Assembly: GCA_963930775.1 (NCBI GenBank)
Contig: OZ005696.1
Coordinates: 4,712,001 to 4,776,000 of the forward strand
Length of the DNA: 64,000 nt
Reading direction: 5' to 3'
DNA from: Cliona cf. orientalis
Taxonomy: Eukaryota; Porifera; Demospongiae; Clionaida; Clionaidae
Shown: piece after piece, positions 42,897 through 54,069 of the stretch
Numbering within the stretch: position 1 is the stretch's first letter
Layout of the letters: the number at the start of each line of letters is the position of its first letter
Notes under the pieces: model-generated
The model's database searches: none
What the model was told of the DNA's origin: nothing
What the model saw: only the letters and a program-made list of their open reading frames with translations
Position numbers and translations under genes: made by a program

Positions 42897-43148
42897 CTAG
42901 AGCACAGAATGCGATTGCTTAAGTGTCTCATAGTCAACAATCAAACGTTCAGTAAGCACAGTAGCTTTGGAGGGATCCAGCTGTGGAAATAAGGAGAGAC
43001 CACATGCTATTCCCAGGGTATGAGCAGTCATCTTGTTCTTTGAGCGCCATGGATCTTGTACTACTGTGTGTAGCAACTGAATTATATCCGTTAAGATTAT
43101 CAACTCGGATGATGCTAAATCTGACATAACAATTGATACAATGTCCCC
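42897..43148 (-). CDS. RhoGAP-domain protein, last exon
   Basis: From the acceptor ttcactttcag (ending at 43,149) 83 codons and a stop: GDIVSIVMSDLASSELIIL, LLHTVVQDPWRSKNKMTAHT, LGIACGLSLFPQLDP, then LTERLIVDYETL. NKMT-x-HTLGIACGLSLF is the typical C-terminal helix pair of RhoGAP domains, which stimulate GTP hydrolysis by Rho-family GTPases. The protein stops about 20 residues after the domain. The upstream exon joins in phase at a codon boundary. No lesions. A partial copy lies at 32,892. Confidence 0.85.
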   Translation of the reverse strand, partial: GDIVSIVMSDLASSELIILTDIIQLLHTVVQDPWRSKNKMTAHTLGIACGLSLFPQLDPSKATVLTERLIVDYETLKQSHSVL

Positions 43149-43303
43149 CTGAAAGTGAACATCCACAAAAATTGAAAGCACAACACCAGACCTTTACTAC
43201 ATTATTGCGGGATATACAGAGATCTCTCACAGATGGGATGACAATTAGCATAATACGCTTTTTGCAATCCATTTCATAACTACTATAATTGCATGGTATT
43301 TAC

Positions 43304-43430
43304 CTTATCTTTCTGCATGGCAGTGTCCAGTGCAGTAATGCTTTGATGCGACAGAAAAGGATGTTCTCGCAAATGAAGTTTCAACAGGCTACTAACGGTA
43401 TTCGGATCTTCTTGCTTCATAATGGATGCT
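43304..43430 (-). CDS. RhoGAP-domain protein, penultimate exon
   Basis: 127 nt between acceptor cacacag and donor gtaaat encode EDPNTVSSLLKLHLREHPF and SHQSITALDTAMQKDK, the central RhoGAP helix (normally ..tVasLLKlfLReLP..). The N-terminal part of the domain, with the catalytic Arg finger, must be further right on the - strand. I could not find it in 43,431-46,900, which is repeat-rich. Confidence 0.85.
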
Positions 43431-43909
43431 CTGTGTGCATGTGGTGATAACAGCACTAGCAACAGTACAATGGCATAATAGAGGGATGTATCAGTCTGCC
43501 CTGTACAAAGTTTTACTAAAATGATCCGTACAATCCAATATCATGCATGGTTTCAGTGCATCTGATGAGAATGATTATAATTATTATACATACAGTGAGA
43601 CCAAGCAAGAGAACAAAAATCTTCAAGATCACTAATGGCTACTATAACCATTTTCTATAAAACTTCATTTTCCCCATATTATTATTAGAGAAGCCATGCA
43701 TATATGGGGCAGGAAATCAACACTTACCATTTGACGCTTAGTATTAAACTTTATACAAGTGCTATCTACTCCCTTACCACAAATGAAGGCAGGAAAATTA
43801 TTATCTAATACATTTGGCCCTCAAAAGTGTTCATGGGCAATACCTGGCAAACAGATAATCATAGAATGATGGCTAATATGCACGAGTTATTCATAGTATT
43901 AAAGCTCAC

Positions 43910-44330
43910 AGAAATCTCATCTCCCTAGCTGTACGTATGTCAATCGTTAGTACAGTGCGCATGCCAGCTGCAGCAGCATAAAGTTTGAACCTATTAGTAT
44001 TACTTCGTAGACCACACCCCTCGATGCAGGTCAACAGCAGCTGCTTGAACTCGCCACTGCCATGGCAATGTCCTCGCTCTGTCGAATCTACCACCAGGCT
44101 ATGGACGAAGAATAAACCTCGTCTCTTGCTTCGCACAAGGCTCGGTGGCCTGCTTAGCAGGCCTCTAGCTCTCGAAACGCGGGGTGCTTTGCGCCATTCG
44201 TTCGAGAATGCATCTCTATGGCCACCCTTGTTTATGCAACACGGCACTGCAATTCTGACCAATCGTGGGCCTTCTGAACTTGTAGAAGAGCGCATCTTTT
44301 ATGCCCTCCAGGTTAGGACACGGACTATAG
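43910..44330. repeat. Dispersed repeat (inverted partner at 11,220-11,470)
   Basis: The complement shares gattggtcagaa, gtggcc, cgcgtttcgagag and aggcctgct-agcaggc blocks with 11,220-11,470. Overlapping open frames of 128-129 residues on both strands arise from it and are not conserved in the partner. Confidence 0.6.
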
Positions 44331-44859
44331 AACTAGAGCTCTGTAGAGCACATACACCGCACGCTCTATAGCCACTGTAGCGTAGTATTGCAACACTCTG
44401 CGGCATATAAAGCTGTTCTATGACTTGACGACCCTTTCCAACATTAAGCTTGAGCATGCGCAGTCACATCAGCATACTATTCTGCTAAAGAGTGGGTGTG
44501 GTCGATAAACCAGAGGCATGCTGAACAGAAAATGCACGGTTTGTAGCACTAGTAAGCCTTTTTGAACAATTCAAAATGCGTACAAACCAGTTTTTCATCG
44601 ATATCTACCGATCAGTTGTGCTTACAGCACGCATAGATGCCTAGAACGCGAGATCTGGCAATTTTCATGCCGACGACAACGACAACGACAACCACGACAG
44701 ACGGACAAACCGATTGCTTTACCCCTTGCGCATGCGTGCGGCGTAAAAATGATCACCTGAAAAATATTTTTCGTTGTATATAGTATGAGGTAATCATGGT
44801 GTACATGTACATAACCTACGGTGAAATTATGATGAATCTATAATGCAACCTATGAGGTA
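44331..44859. other. Gene-free stretch
   Basis: Includes a gac/gacaac simple repeat (about 44,672-44,700) and a block near 44,735-44,790 (aaaatatttttcgttgtata) whose complement recurs at 11,130-11,160. No gene. Confidence 0.45.
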
Positions 44860-45510
44860 ATTCCAGTGCCTCACTGGAGCCTTTCTGGGACTTGAAAATC
44901 AGTATATATGTGGAGTATCTTGCATGTGTGTCCAGCAAATACACTACAAGCTGAATGCTGCTTTCTCTGAAAAGTAATGCTGGTTGAACTTCACACGTTT
45001 CTTGGCTTATGTAATGCCGTGGATAAATACAGCTAGCCTTGCGCTATATATAGCACGCATCATTGTGAAGGGGCTGGCCCGTGCGAGACTGCAACTCAAC
45101 CAACCTGAAGTTCGAAAAGTATACTGTGCTGTCTAGTTCGTTTCTGTAATGGAAGCATTGAAATTTGTCGCTATTGAGGTTGAATCAGTCTTATAATTAC
45201 CTCATAGATTACACCATAGGTTTCATCATAACCACAGCGAAGTAAATTGCTACTGGGGATGTGATTATGGGATTATGAACACTTGACCATATCCCCAGTA
45301 GCGGCATAGTGTAGTTGTGCATGTGGTAAAATGTCATCAATAGAATGTGTACACATGGATGCCGGTGCCAGAAATTATGGAGATGAAGTCTAAGAAAATT
45401 CAGGTCCTCAAAGGAGCCTTTCTGAGACTTGAAAATCGTTAAGTATCTGATGCCTGTATCCAGCAAATACATTAAAAGCTGAATGCTGCATTCTCCGACA
45501 AGTACGAGTC
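44860..45510. repeat. Two diverged direct copies of a 130-bp block
   Basis: Ggagcctttctg-gacttgaaaat ... ccagcaaatacattaaaagctgaatgctgc occurs at 44,876-44,985 and again at 45,413-45,500. Between them is a non-coding spacer containing the ctactgggga-tgtg motif, which also recurs at 45,862. Confidence 0.65.
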
Positions 45511-45553
45511 AGTCTCAGACTCCATCTCTGCAACTGATGTGCTGGCATGGATG

Positions 45554-45805
45554 CAGGGTTGCATACAGGATTTTTTTCTGGGGGGGGGGGGGGGCGATCT
45601 CACGGATGACTTACGTATGTATATGCGCCGCTGCCATGCGTAGTAAATAAATCACACAATAATGCTGTGATAACAAACGATTTCTTTTTGTTTGTGTATG
45701 TAATCATATTATTTATGCTGTATATATTACATGTATATTATTATGGAATTCTGAGGGGGGGGGGGGAGATCCCAGTGCACCCCCCCCCCCCTGTATGCAA
45801 CCCTG
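45554..45805. mobile_element. hAT-type MITE with 5-bp target duplication GGATG
   Basis: Termini CAGGGTTGCATACAGG and CCTGTATGCAACCCTG are perfect inverted repeats, flanked by GGATG on both sides (45,549-45,553 and 45,806-45,810). The interior begins with a G run and ends with a G run and a C run, the same construction as 13,197-13,544. The following 45,811-46,600 shows no gene; a CCGTATGGCCGG-type MITE end is at 46,161. Confidence 0.85.
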
Positions 45806-46599
45806 GGATGCATATATTGACGACCTTTTACCACATGCACCCTCAAAACTATGTATGCAGCTACTGGGGATGTGGTGAATTTTTTTTTATTTTAATCTCA
45901 TATACAATGTAGAGTTGTATCAAACAAGTTGGGTATTAAATTTCAACCTCTAATCTATTAATTTGAAAACTTGATTAAGAGCTATGCAATTACAAGATTT
46001 TGGGCACATAACCACCTTGCAAAAAATTCACAATTGTGCAACGCATTGACCATTGCTTGATTTAGGGCAGAATTATTTGGTATGCAATAGGTCATGTGGT
46101 CTATCAACTTTAGTTACCACACCCCTCAACATTGCACAATTGAATAATCAAAATATGTATACCGTATGGCCGGAAATCTTTGAGGGATCCAATTTGTGAT
46201 CTAATTTTCATGGATGGACATTCCAGAGTTGCTCCACCCACAATATCCGTTAGGCTATGTATGCCTCTTACTGCACACATGCCATGGCTCAAATAGAAGT
46301 GATCGATCGATCATACTTGAACTTAGCAGAAATGGCATGAGTGTCGCATATGATTGAGGCTAGACATAATTAATAATAATGAACTGGTGTGAAGTAAACC
46401 AGCTGCTAGATCGATCCAGCAGTGGCATGCACCATGATGGCCACGCCCCCTGTTATTGTGCATGCATTGACATCACGAGAACGTGCGTTTAGGCTTTTTA
46501 TTTCATGGGTTTAATTCTCGTGGATTGCCAGTCAACTGCAAAAACCATGAAAATAGGCTCTTTTCGTAAAACTTTCAGAAATTATATATATTATACTGT

Positions 46600-46915
46600 A
46601 TCGCTGGAAAATATGGCAGGAATTAAATTTGGCCGATTGGTCTCAACTGATGATCAATCGATCTAGTGTTGCCAGTCAACTCCTGATCGCCTCCAAATGT
46701 GATCGCTTGGATAGAGCAATGCTTCTTTTGGCTTTCTTATGCTCTTGAGGCGTCGTTTTCGTGCTAGCTACGATTGGAATAGTCGACTGCATTTTCCGTC
46801 GAGTCTGCCTCCGCCCGTCCCGTTTCCATTCTTGTGCATGGGGAATGGCCGTTTTACTTCCATGTTGACAGGGCGGAACATAATGAAAATGTCACTGTTT
46901 TTTTGTCTCCTACTG
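46600..46915. mobile_element. MITE Q3 (left-truncated)
   Basis: The right end is the complement of CAGTAGGAGACAAAAAAACA, followed by TA (46,916-46,917). The interior (gatcgcctccaaatg, gcttcttttggctttctta, cgcccgtcccgtttccattc) matches Q1/Q2. The left terminus is missing. Confidence 0.65.
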
Positions 46916-48432
46916 TAAATCAATCCAGTTAGATTGAATGGAGTGCTGTGTACGGAGGCATCATAGTATTTGGACTCTAACCATCAGTGATAGATTATCC
47001 TGCACTAAAGGAGAAATCAAAAATGAGCCTTGAAGGGTCAGTACGCAGTAAAAGTGATTCAAGCGAGTGATACCAGGTACAGAGTTAGTGCAAAGATTAT
47101 ACATACCAGTTTGCTTCGTAATGCACAATGATCTTCGCCTGTGCAAAATTAGGAATGGCTCAATATTGGCGGATTTTAATTTGGTGGCTGGCTGGTTGAT
47201 CTGCCAAACCACCAAATTTCATTCCCCACCAAATTTTCCGGCTATGTTTGACTGGCATAATTAGGGATGGCCCGGACATTCCCATATTATATGTAATACA
47301 GAACAAAATCTTGGCATAGGTGTCGAGTTCACAAATAATTACATGTATATCAACAATATTCAATAGAGACAGCGACAACAGTACAATACAACTCAGATAC
47401 TAATATGCACAGAACTGAACTGAACATGTGTTCGACCTCTAGCTAGAAGTCATGTGATGATTATGTGTTAAATCACGTGACATTTGTGTGCCAATACTGT
47501 AACAGTACTCCCTCTCCAGTGAACTGGCCCGGTGAACGATCATTTGGAAAGCGGACACCCAGAATGTCATCCAGATCGGGTGACTCACGTAGGTGTAGCT
47601 GGTTGAGCTTCTGTGGTGACAGGAGGGGCAGCTGAGGGTGTGATACTAGTTTCCAAATGACTACTGTTATCTAGGTGTGCAGCTTTGAGTCGATCGAGGG
47701 AGATGGTATCTCTTTTGCCCTTGATGTTGATGACAAAGTACTTCCTGGAATGTTCTAAAACTTTGTATTGGCCATCATATGGAGGTTGGAGTTGTTTATA
47801 CGAACTGCATTGTGGTGCACAAAGACATGAGTGTGAGTAGCTAATGTATTGCTGATTTGCACTGTTGCACTGTTCGCTGTGGGTGACTGCGAACAGGTAT
47901 GGCCTTTAGTTCCTGCATAGCAGACTTCAAATTTTGGATATATGTGGCTGGATCAGCAGGTGTTGTGTCTTCTTTGGTGAAGTCACAAATCACTGGGCAG
48001 GTGCATGCTTGTGCCATACGCCAACTCTGCAGAAGTGAAATGTACATTGATATCCTTCTTGAGGGCCATTCGGATACCAAGAAGAATAAATGGAAGATAT
48101 TCAACCCAGTGATCTGAGTGGGATTGGTACGGGATTTGAGGGCCGCCATGAGTTGGCGGTGTAGCTGTTTGACGAAACTGTTTGCAATTGGGTGGTATGC
48201 AGTAGTACGGATACCGTATTTATTGGAATAGAAGCCACATCCCGATTAGTAGCCGCCCTCAAATAGTAGCCACACATGGAGCTCTGTGAAAGAAATAGTA
48301 GCCGCATGCATGAACAAAAATAATTAAGTGGGCGTACCCATGATCACAAGCCATGAACAATCACTAATTCGAGGCAAAATATGGCAGAAAATGTCTTTAG
48401 CTTGGTTCTGCTGCTTATTTATCCATTATCTA

Positions 48433-49007
48433 CAGTAGCAGTAAAAAAAACGGTGACGCTTCCTTTCTGTTCCATCCCGTTCAGACGCCGTTGCACCTTT
48501 CATGCCAGCCGTACCATTTCCGTTCCGTATGCACACGTGCATAATTAGTAATTGGGTGTGCTCTTTCGATGTGCAAAAAAAGGAAGGCCAGCTCGTCAAA
48601 TCGCCAACTAGAATTGATAGTTTCATGCTGCTACGGTCTTCTAAACTGTTCTGGGGCAGTTCACTACTGCCGCTCTTCGATTTTTTCGATTTTTAGCGAG
48701 TTCTGCCATCAACGCTCAACTGGGTTTGAAGTCTGCTATTGATGATCGATCGATCTCGCGTTGCCAATCAACTCTGATCGCCTCCAAATGCCATCGCTTG
48801 GATAGAGCAATGCTTCTTTTTGGCTTTCTTAGGCTCTTGAGGCGTTATTTTTATGCTAGCTACGATTGGAATAGTTGACGGCATTTTCCGTTGCGTCGGC
48901 CTCCGCCCGTCCCGTTTCCATTCTTGTGTATGGGGAACAGCCGTTTTACTTCCATCTCGACAGGGCGGAACGGAACGAAAATGTCACCGTTTTTTTGTCT
49001 CCTACTG
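48433..49007. mobile_element. MITE Q2, CAGTAG + A-tract termini (complete)
   Basis: Termini CAGTAGCAGTAAAAAAAACG and the complement of CAGTAGGAGACAAAAAAACG, flanked by TA (48,431-48,432 and 49,008-49,009). Interior as Q1, in inverted orientation. Confidence 0.8.
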
Positions 49008-49676
49008 TATCATGAATATTCGAAAATCAGTCATGAAAAATGAGTCTATTGTGTCTGCATTTTAGCGTCGTCCCCAAGCACCCTGATTTTTTCTACGTTG
49101 AAAGATCGGGGTGCCCGGACACGACTCTCTCTGCAGTCAGAGAGGTAGGGGGCTTATACACGAGATAAAAATACCTACATGTATGCAGGAACTTGAGCTA
49201 AAAATGCAGGGGGCTTATGCGCGAGGGGGAGGGATTCTACGGTACACTCTTTCGTTAGTTAGTGGATGGATTTTCAGATTTGGCATCCCCTCCACTGTCA
49301 CAATTGATCATGGGTCCCAATTTGAATGTGCTTTCTGGACAACTGCTAGGATCCAAGTGTACCATATATACTTGAATACTAACTGTGGCTACTATTAATT
49401 TCAGCCTTGCTGGGGTGAGGCTACTTAATCGAGGGTGCGACACATCTAGCTTGGTGATGTTGAACATTACAGACCATAAGCCATAAGCCACAACTAACCA
49501 GCTAGCCATTTGTATCATTACTTTCTTAAATTTTGTCCACCAAACAGCCAGAGAAAGTACAGAGATCGTGCGCCCACGTGGCATTTGATGGTCCGTAATG
49601 GTTGTCACACGGAAACGTTAGGGTCCCACGTATAAGCCCCCCTCTCCACTTTGCCCAATGCTAGCAGGCACAAAGT

Positions 49677-49704
49677 GGGGGGGGGGGGGGGGGGGGGGGG
49701 GGGG
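49677..49704. repeat. Poly-G tract (28 bp)
   Basis: The longest homopolymer in the window, within a MITE-like block with gggggcttata / tataagcccccc arms (about 49,148-49,730). Confidence 0.95.
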
Positions 49705-50577
49705 CATAATAGCGGGATTCTATGGTACTACCGTCACTGCTGTTATGCCTGTGATTGGGATGGCTTCTGGCCAGCAGGTAAATTGGTTATTGCTAGTAAG
49801 CAGGTAGGAATAGCCTCTTGACGGTGGCAGGATCCCACAATGTTGATTCATGAATATTATTGAATCTGATGTCTGGAGTAGCAAGTATGCCTATGAACTG
49901 AACACATGTTCCCTAGTTATGTGATGATCATGTGTTAGCTAGTCACGTGACATTGTGTGCTACTACATACATGTAGGTACTGTTTCATGATCTCTATGGT
50001 ACATACCGTGTTTATGCTAAGGCCAGACCAATTTAATTTGTTGTTGCTCGGATATTGTGAGGTAAAAATTGGACCGAGTGACCAAACAAAAAAAAGCAAT
50101 CACTTGGGGTGTGGTCATAGACCACAATCTAATTAACCTATTATACGCGAAGATCGCGCCACGCGCGATGTTCTATTGGAACGAAATTAAATTTTTATGG
50201 AACGTAATTTTTGACACCATATGACTGAAAGCGGTTAGAACTGGCTATGGATCGACGATTGTGCAAGGATGAAACCACCGGACTCGAGAGCAATCAAGGG
50301 GCTCTCCATTGATACCTAGCTCGATCGTGAATAACAGTTCTGGAAACGAGATCGCCACGAGTCAGTTCAGGTAAGTATTGCATGTCATGTTAGATAGCAT
50401 AACTACAGTTAGTATGAGTGTAAATTTATGTTGATCGCTTGAGTATTTGTTCAGTTGGTAGGCTCTTTGGCCTAGGAAGTTGTTTATAAGTGTTGCAAAA
50501 GCATGCAGGGGCAGTATCTGGTAGCTGCCATAAAATATATAACAACATAAATTATTATAAAACTACGTTGCAGTATA

Positions 50578-51589
50578 ATCACAGTTCAGGGATGTGTTGG
50601 GCGTGCCACAACATGAAGCAGTCTGTGCTCTGCTCTCCTATATGACACAGCCACTGCTGACACAGGGGCAGTACCAGAGTACCAGGAGGTGTACACACTC
50701 CATTTGGACCGGCTATAACATCGGGTGCAGCGTGCCCGCTTATGCTTGGCCTTCTTGGATGGATTGCTCTCGGGGATGGTGGTGGGAAAGTGGCGGAGAG
50801 GGAGGGAATGCACAACTCCTCCACTACGGCCGGCTCGTCTCCTGCTGCAGTAGTCCCCTATCAGCTCACTGGCCGAGTCGAAACTCTTTGATGGAGCTAA
50901 AAGGTGCGTTAGCACAATAGCCTTTTTGAAGAATGAAGGCATTTGTTACGGCCACGTCAAGCAGAAAGTGAAAAATGTATTTGTAAAATTTTCTGCATTT
51001 TGTTCTGCAGCTATAGTACCCCCTGACTTGGTCTCCTCTGTCGACCCACCCATGAAAGTATTATAATCAACGATGGATGTGGGACAGGGAACAGATATCC
51101 TCGAACCATCCTTTTGGTGCCGGAGTACAGTGCTTGACTCGGGCTGGCTAGTGGTTGACATCACTGTGACAACCTTCCTGTTCATCCAAGAACTGGCACA
51201 CACGTTGCCTTTCTGGACTGTAAGGAAGTCACCTCTATGTTATGTGTGTATTTAGTAGTTATATTTGAGCACGTTAGTGATGTTATGTGATACGTTCATG
51301 CTAGGCGTACACGTGTATGGTAGAATTGTGCTTGTGTATACGGTACATAAGGAAATGTGATGGATTACAAAAAATGAAACATCCGTACATGTACATGCAC
51401 ATGTACACACATGCACAACACTCACATACACATGCACACACATACATACACACACACATATTATGTACATGCATGTACATACACATGTACATGCAACACA
51501 CACATACATGCACATGCACGTACACACACACAAATGTACATAGACATACACACACGTACATGCACATGCATACACACATAATGCACAAC
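50578..51589 (-). pseudogene. piggyBac transposase 3' part, first copy (with Cys-rich end)
   Basis: Pieces: SSWMNRKVVTVMSTTSQPE at about 51,190, VDYNTFMGG then (after a 1-nt loss) VDRGDQVRGYYSCRTKC, FLLDVAVTNAFILQK, SELIGDYCSRRRAG, and a C-terminal Cys-rich zinc region (RARCTRC, CQQWLCH, DCFMLWH) ending at 50,578. This end is absent from the second copy. Frameshifts at about 51,040, 50,880 and 50,695. The right edge is the DIRS-like insertion; positions 50,796-51,589 are duplicated at 56,241-57,034. Confidence 0.8.
50796..51589. repeat. 794-bp duplicated piggyBac segment, left copy
   Basis: Equal in length to 56,241-57,034, with about six substitutions and no indels seen by eye (about 99% identity). 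It includes a CA/TACATG microsatellite (51,385-51,580) that lies in a piggyBac intron. It starts at gagagggagg and ends at gcacaac, exactly where the DIRS-like element begins. Confidence 0.85.
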
Positions 51590-51645
51590 GTGTATTTTCT
51601 GTCGTTTTAACGCAGTTAATTAGACGGAAAATAAGCTCTCTAGCG
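51590..51645 (+). repeat. Terminal direct repeat A1 of the DIRS-like element
   Basis: Gtgtattttctgtcg ... gacggaaaataagctctctagcg, 56 bp, begins precisely at the piggyBac/DIRS junction. Confidence 0.85.
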
Positions 51646-51724
51646 ACTGAACCGATCTGTCTGCCTTTGATTATGTTTGGTGGTTATGTAATGTATCAAT
51701 AATTATAATGAGCATTGCTGTTTC

Positions 51725-53890
51725 ATGTTTTGCACACATTATTGTCTAGACTATGGCCCTTGCCCATACTTTGGGGATGATTGTTTGGATCCGTCTATCC
51801 TTGAGTGGTCCCATTATTTTGGAGGGGACGGCCTGGAGTCAGATCCTGGTGTGGTTACTATAGGTGATGTGACATGTACTAAGTCACAGACAGATGCTGT
51901 TTCCAAGTCTGTTCCCTCTGTCCAGGGAAGGTTAAAGCAGCATGAAAGATTTTGGCTTGATGAGCTTGAGCCCTCATCTTTTGTGGCAGGTATTGTCACG
52001 GAAGGTTACCGACTGCCCTTTCTGAGATTGCCTGATCCCTTATTTCAGATGAATCATAGGTCTGCTATGGAAAATGCAATATTTGTATCTCGTGCTATCG
52101 ATGAGCTTGTATCGGGTCGATGTGTGGTTGAATGTGGGTCTTGTCCTGCTGTTTGTAGCCCTCTATCTGTTGTAACTAATGCTGCTGGGAAGCAACGTTT
52201 AGTTCTCGACTTGAGATATGTTAATCAGTTTCTACCTGACCGTAAATTCAAGTATGAGGGTTTGGAGCTTGTTCCTACCTTATTTAACAGTGGTGATTTT
52301 TTCACAACTTTTGACCTGAAATCAGGTTACCACCATGTAGACATACATGAGGATAGTTGGTCATATCTGGGATTTTCCTGGAACTATGGACCCGATAGGA
52401 AGTGGTACACATTTCGGGTATTACCATTTGGCCTCTCCACTGCATGCTATGTTTTTACCAAGCTCTTAAGACCTTTGGTTAAAAGATGGAGGTCTAGAGG
52501 TTTGCGATGCATCGTGTATATTGACGATGGTATCTGTGCTTCTAAATCTCGTGAGCAGTGTTCTAAGGATACAAAAATTATAGTAGACGACCTTGCATTA
52601 GCAGGTTTTATTCTAAACACGACAAAGTCGAAGCTTTCCCCCCAGCAGACTGGCCAATGGCTTGGGGTAATTATAGACGCTCTGACTGGGAGGTATTTTG
52701 TGCCCGAGGAAAAAATCGTCAAGCTTATGCATTCCATAGACAGTGTATTGGCTACCCGGCTAGTTCCTGCACGTCTTTTGGCTAGTATTACTGGTCAAAT
52801 TATATCTATGAACCTGGCTATAGGTCCAGTGGCTCGTTTGCGTACGAGAGCACTATATGAGGTGATCAATAAGAGGAGATTTTGGTCAGATAAGCTTCAG
52901 CTTTCCCTCCTAGCTCATGATGAAGTTTTGTTTTGGCAGTCTTCTTTACCATCTCTTAACGGCAGGCCAATTTGGTTTTCTCCTAGTGCTACGAGAGTAG
53001 TGTTCTCAGATGCTAGCTCTACCGGTTATGGTGGCTGTCATACAGTGGAAATTGGCCCGAGTATTGCCCATGGGCAGTGGTCTCAGTACGAAGCTACGCT
53101 TAGTTCTACTTGGAGGGAGCTCAAGGCAGTATCTCTGGTTTTGGATTCATTTGCTACCAAACTAGCTGGGCACAGAGTTAAGTGGTTCACCGATAACCAA
53201 AATGTTGTCCGTATTGTGGAGGCAGGTAGCAAGAAGCAGCACCTGCAGTCCATAGCTCTGTCCATTTTTGTGACCTGCTTTCGTCAGGGTATCCGGCTGG
53301 ACATGGAATGGATTCCACGTAGCCTAAATGACAAGGCCGACTATATTAGTCGCATTTGGGATTATGACGACTGGAAAATCAATCCTGGTATCTTTTCTTG
53401 GATAGATGCAATGAGGGGACCTCATTCTGTGGACTGTTTTGCCCATGTCGATAATACGCAGCTCCCAACATTCTATAGCAGATTCTGGTGCCCAGGTTCC
53501 ACTGCCATAGATGCCTTTACTGTCAATTGGGCTGGCAATATAAATTGGTGGGCCCCGCCTATCCATTTGATTGGCCGAGTCTTAAGGCACGCAGAGACCT
53601 GCAGTGCTATGGGTAGTTTAATTGTTCCTGTATGGAAATCAGCCTCATTTTGGCCGTTGATATGCCCTGATGGCACTCATCTAGCTCCTTTTGTCCACAA
53701 GTGGGTGTACATTCCCTTTCAACCTACCACTTTCATCCCCGGGAAGAGTGGCAACAACATAGGCCAGGCCATGAACTCAGACTCAATTATTTTGTGTTTG
53801 TGGGTGGATTTTACTGCCTCCCCTAGAGACTATATTTATGGATTTTGCACAAAAGACTTTACAGGAGCTTGTGCTGTATGCACTCATTAA
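51725..53890 (+). CDS. Reverse transcriptase / RNase H of the DIRS-like element
   Basis: An intact 721-codon ORF. N-terminal about 1-70 unassigned; FWLDELEPSSFVAGI (76-90) and the RT core follow: LVLDLRYVN (159-167), FDLKSGYHHVD (196-206), LPFGLSTACYVFTKLL (233-248), the catalytic YIDDG (265-269) and QWLGVIIDALTG (311-322). RNase H: SDASSTGYGG (428-437), Glu465 in STWRELKAV, Asp490 in FTDNQNVV, and KADYISR (537-543). The C-terminus ends with the WVDF-type segment usual in DIRS RTs. It would make cDNA copies in the nucleus or cytoplasm. No stops or frameshifts. The upstream leader is only 80 bp from repeat A1. Confidence 0.92.
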   Translation: MFCTHYCLDYGPCPYFGDDCLDPSILEWSHYFGGDGLESDPGVVTIGDVTCTKSQTDAVSKSVPSVQGRLKQHERFWLDELEPSSFVAGIVTEGYRLPFLRLPDPLFQMNHRSAMENAIFVSRAIDELVSGRCVVECGSCPAVCSPLSVVTNAAGKQRLVLDLRYVNQFLPDRKFKYEGLELVPTLFNSGDFFTTFDLKSGYHHVDIHEDSWSYLGFSWNYGPDRKWYTFRVLPFGLSTACYVFTKLLRPLVKRWRSRGLRCIVYIDDGICASKSREQCSKDTKIIVDDLALAGFILNTTKSKLSPQQTGQWLGVIIDALTGRYFVPEEKIVKLMHSIDSVLATRLVPARLLASITGQIISMNLAIGPVARLRTRALYEVINKRRFWSDKLQLSLLAHDEVLFWQSSLPSLNGRPIWFSPSATRVVFSDASSTGYGGCHTVEIGPSIAHGQWSQYEATLSSTWRELKAVSLVLDSFATKLAGHRVKWFTDNQNVVRIVEAGSKKQHLQSIALSIFVTCFRQGIRLDMEWIPRSLNDKADYISRIWDYDDWKINPGIFSWIDAMRGPHSVDCFAHVDNTQLPTFYSRFWCPGSTAIDAFTVNWAGNINWWAPPIHLIGRVLRHAETCSAMGSLIVPVWKSASFWPLICPDGTHLAPFVHKWVYIPFQPTTFIPGKSGNNIGQAMNSDSIILCLWVDFTASPRDYIYGFCTKDFTGACAVCTH

Positions 53891-54069
53891 TGTGGTATTA
53901 TGCCTGTATACCATTTGTGAATCTTAATAATAATAACATGCTGCAGTTCTTAGTTACTGGTGCATGTGTATAATAAATTGGTAATTCATCTCACCCCGTG
54001 GTGTGGTACTGGTACTCCAGCGTTTTGGCGTATTGAACAATTTCACTATTTTTGGTGATCACACTTAAT

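Larger units (their letters stand above)
47280..49995 (-). mobile_element. Gypsy-type LTR retrotransposon remnant, rearranged
   Basis: Direct LTR-like blocks with gaactgaacacatgtt, tgtgatgat-atgtgtta and cacgtgaca occur at about 47,410-47,510 and 49,895-49,970. Between them, pol pieces read on -: RTTAYHPIANSFVKQLHRQL (integrase core, at about 48,215), then SSMQELKAIPVRSHPQRT-type and DTISLDRLKAAHLD-type segments down to 47,540, with frameshifts. One integrase piece, 49,255-49,350 (FGIPSTVTIDHGSQFECAFW), reads on + and so is inverted relative to the rest. MITE Q2 and a CCGTATTTATT-type MITE are inserted. No intact protein. Confidence 0.6.

Noticed and set aside
43906-44371. Open frames of 128-129 residues on both strands
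   Set aside because: They lie in a dispersed repeat whose partner at 11.2-11.5 kb does not keep either frame.
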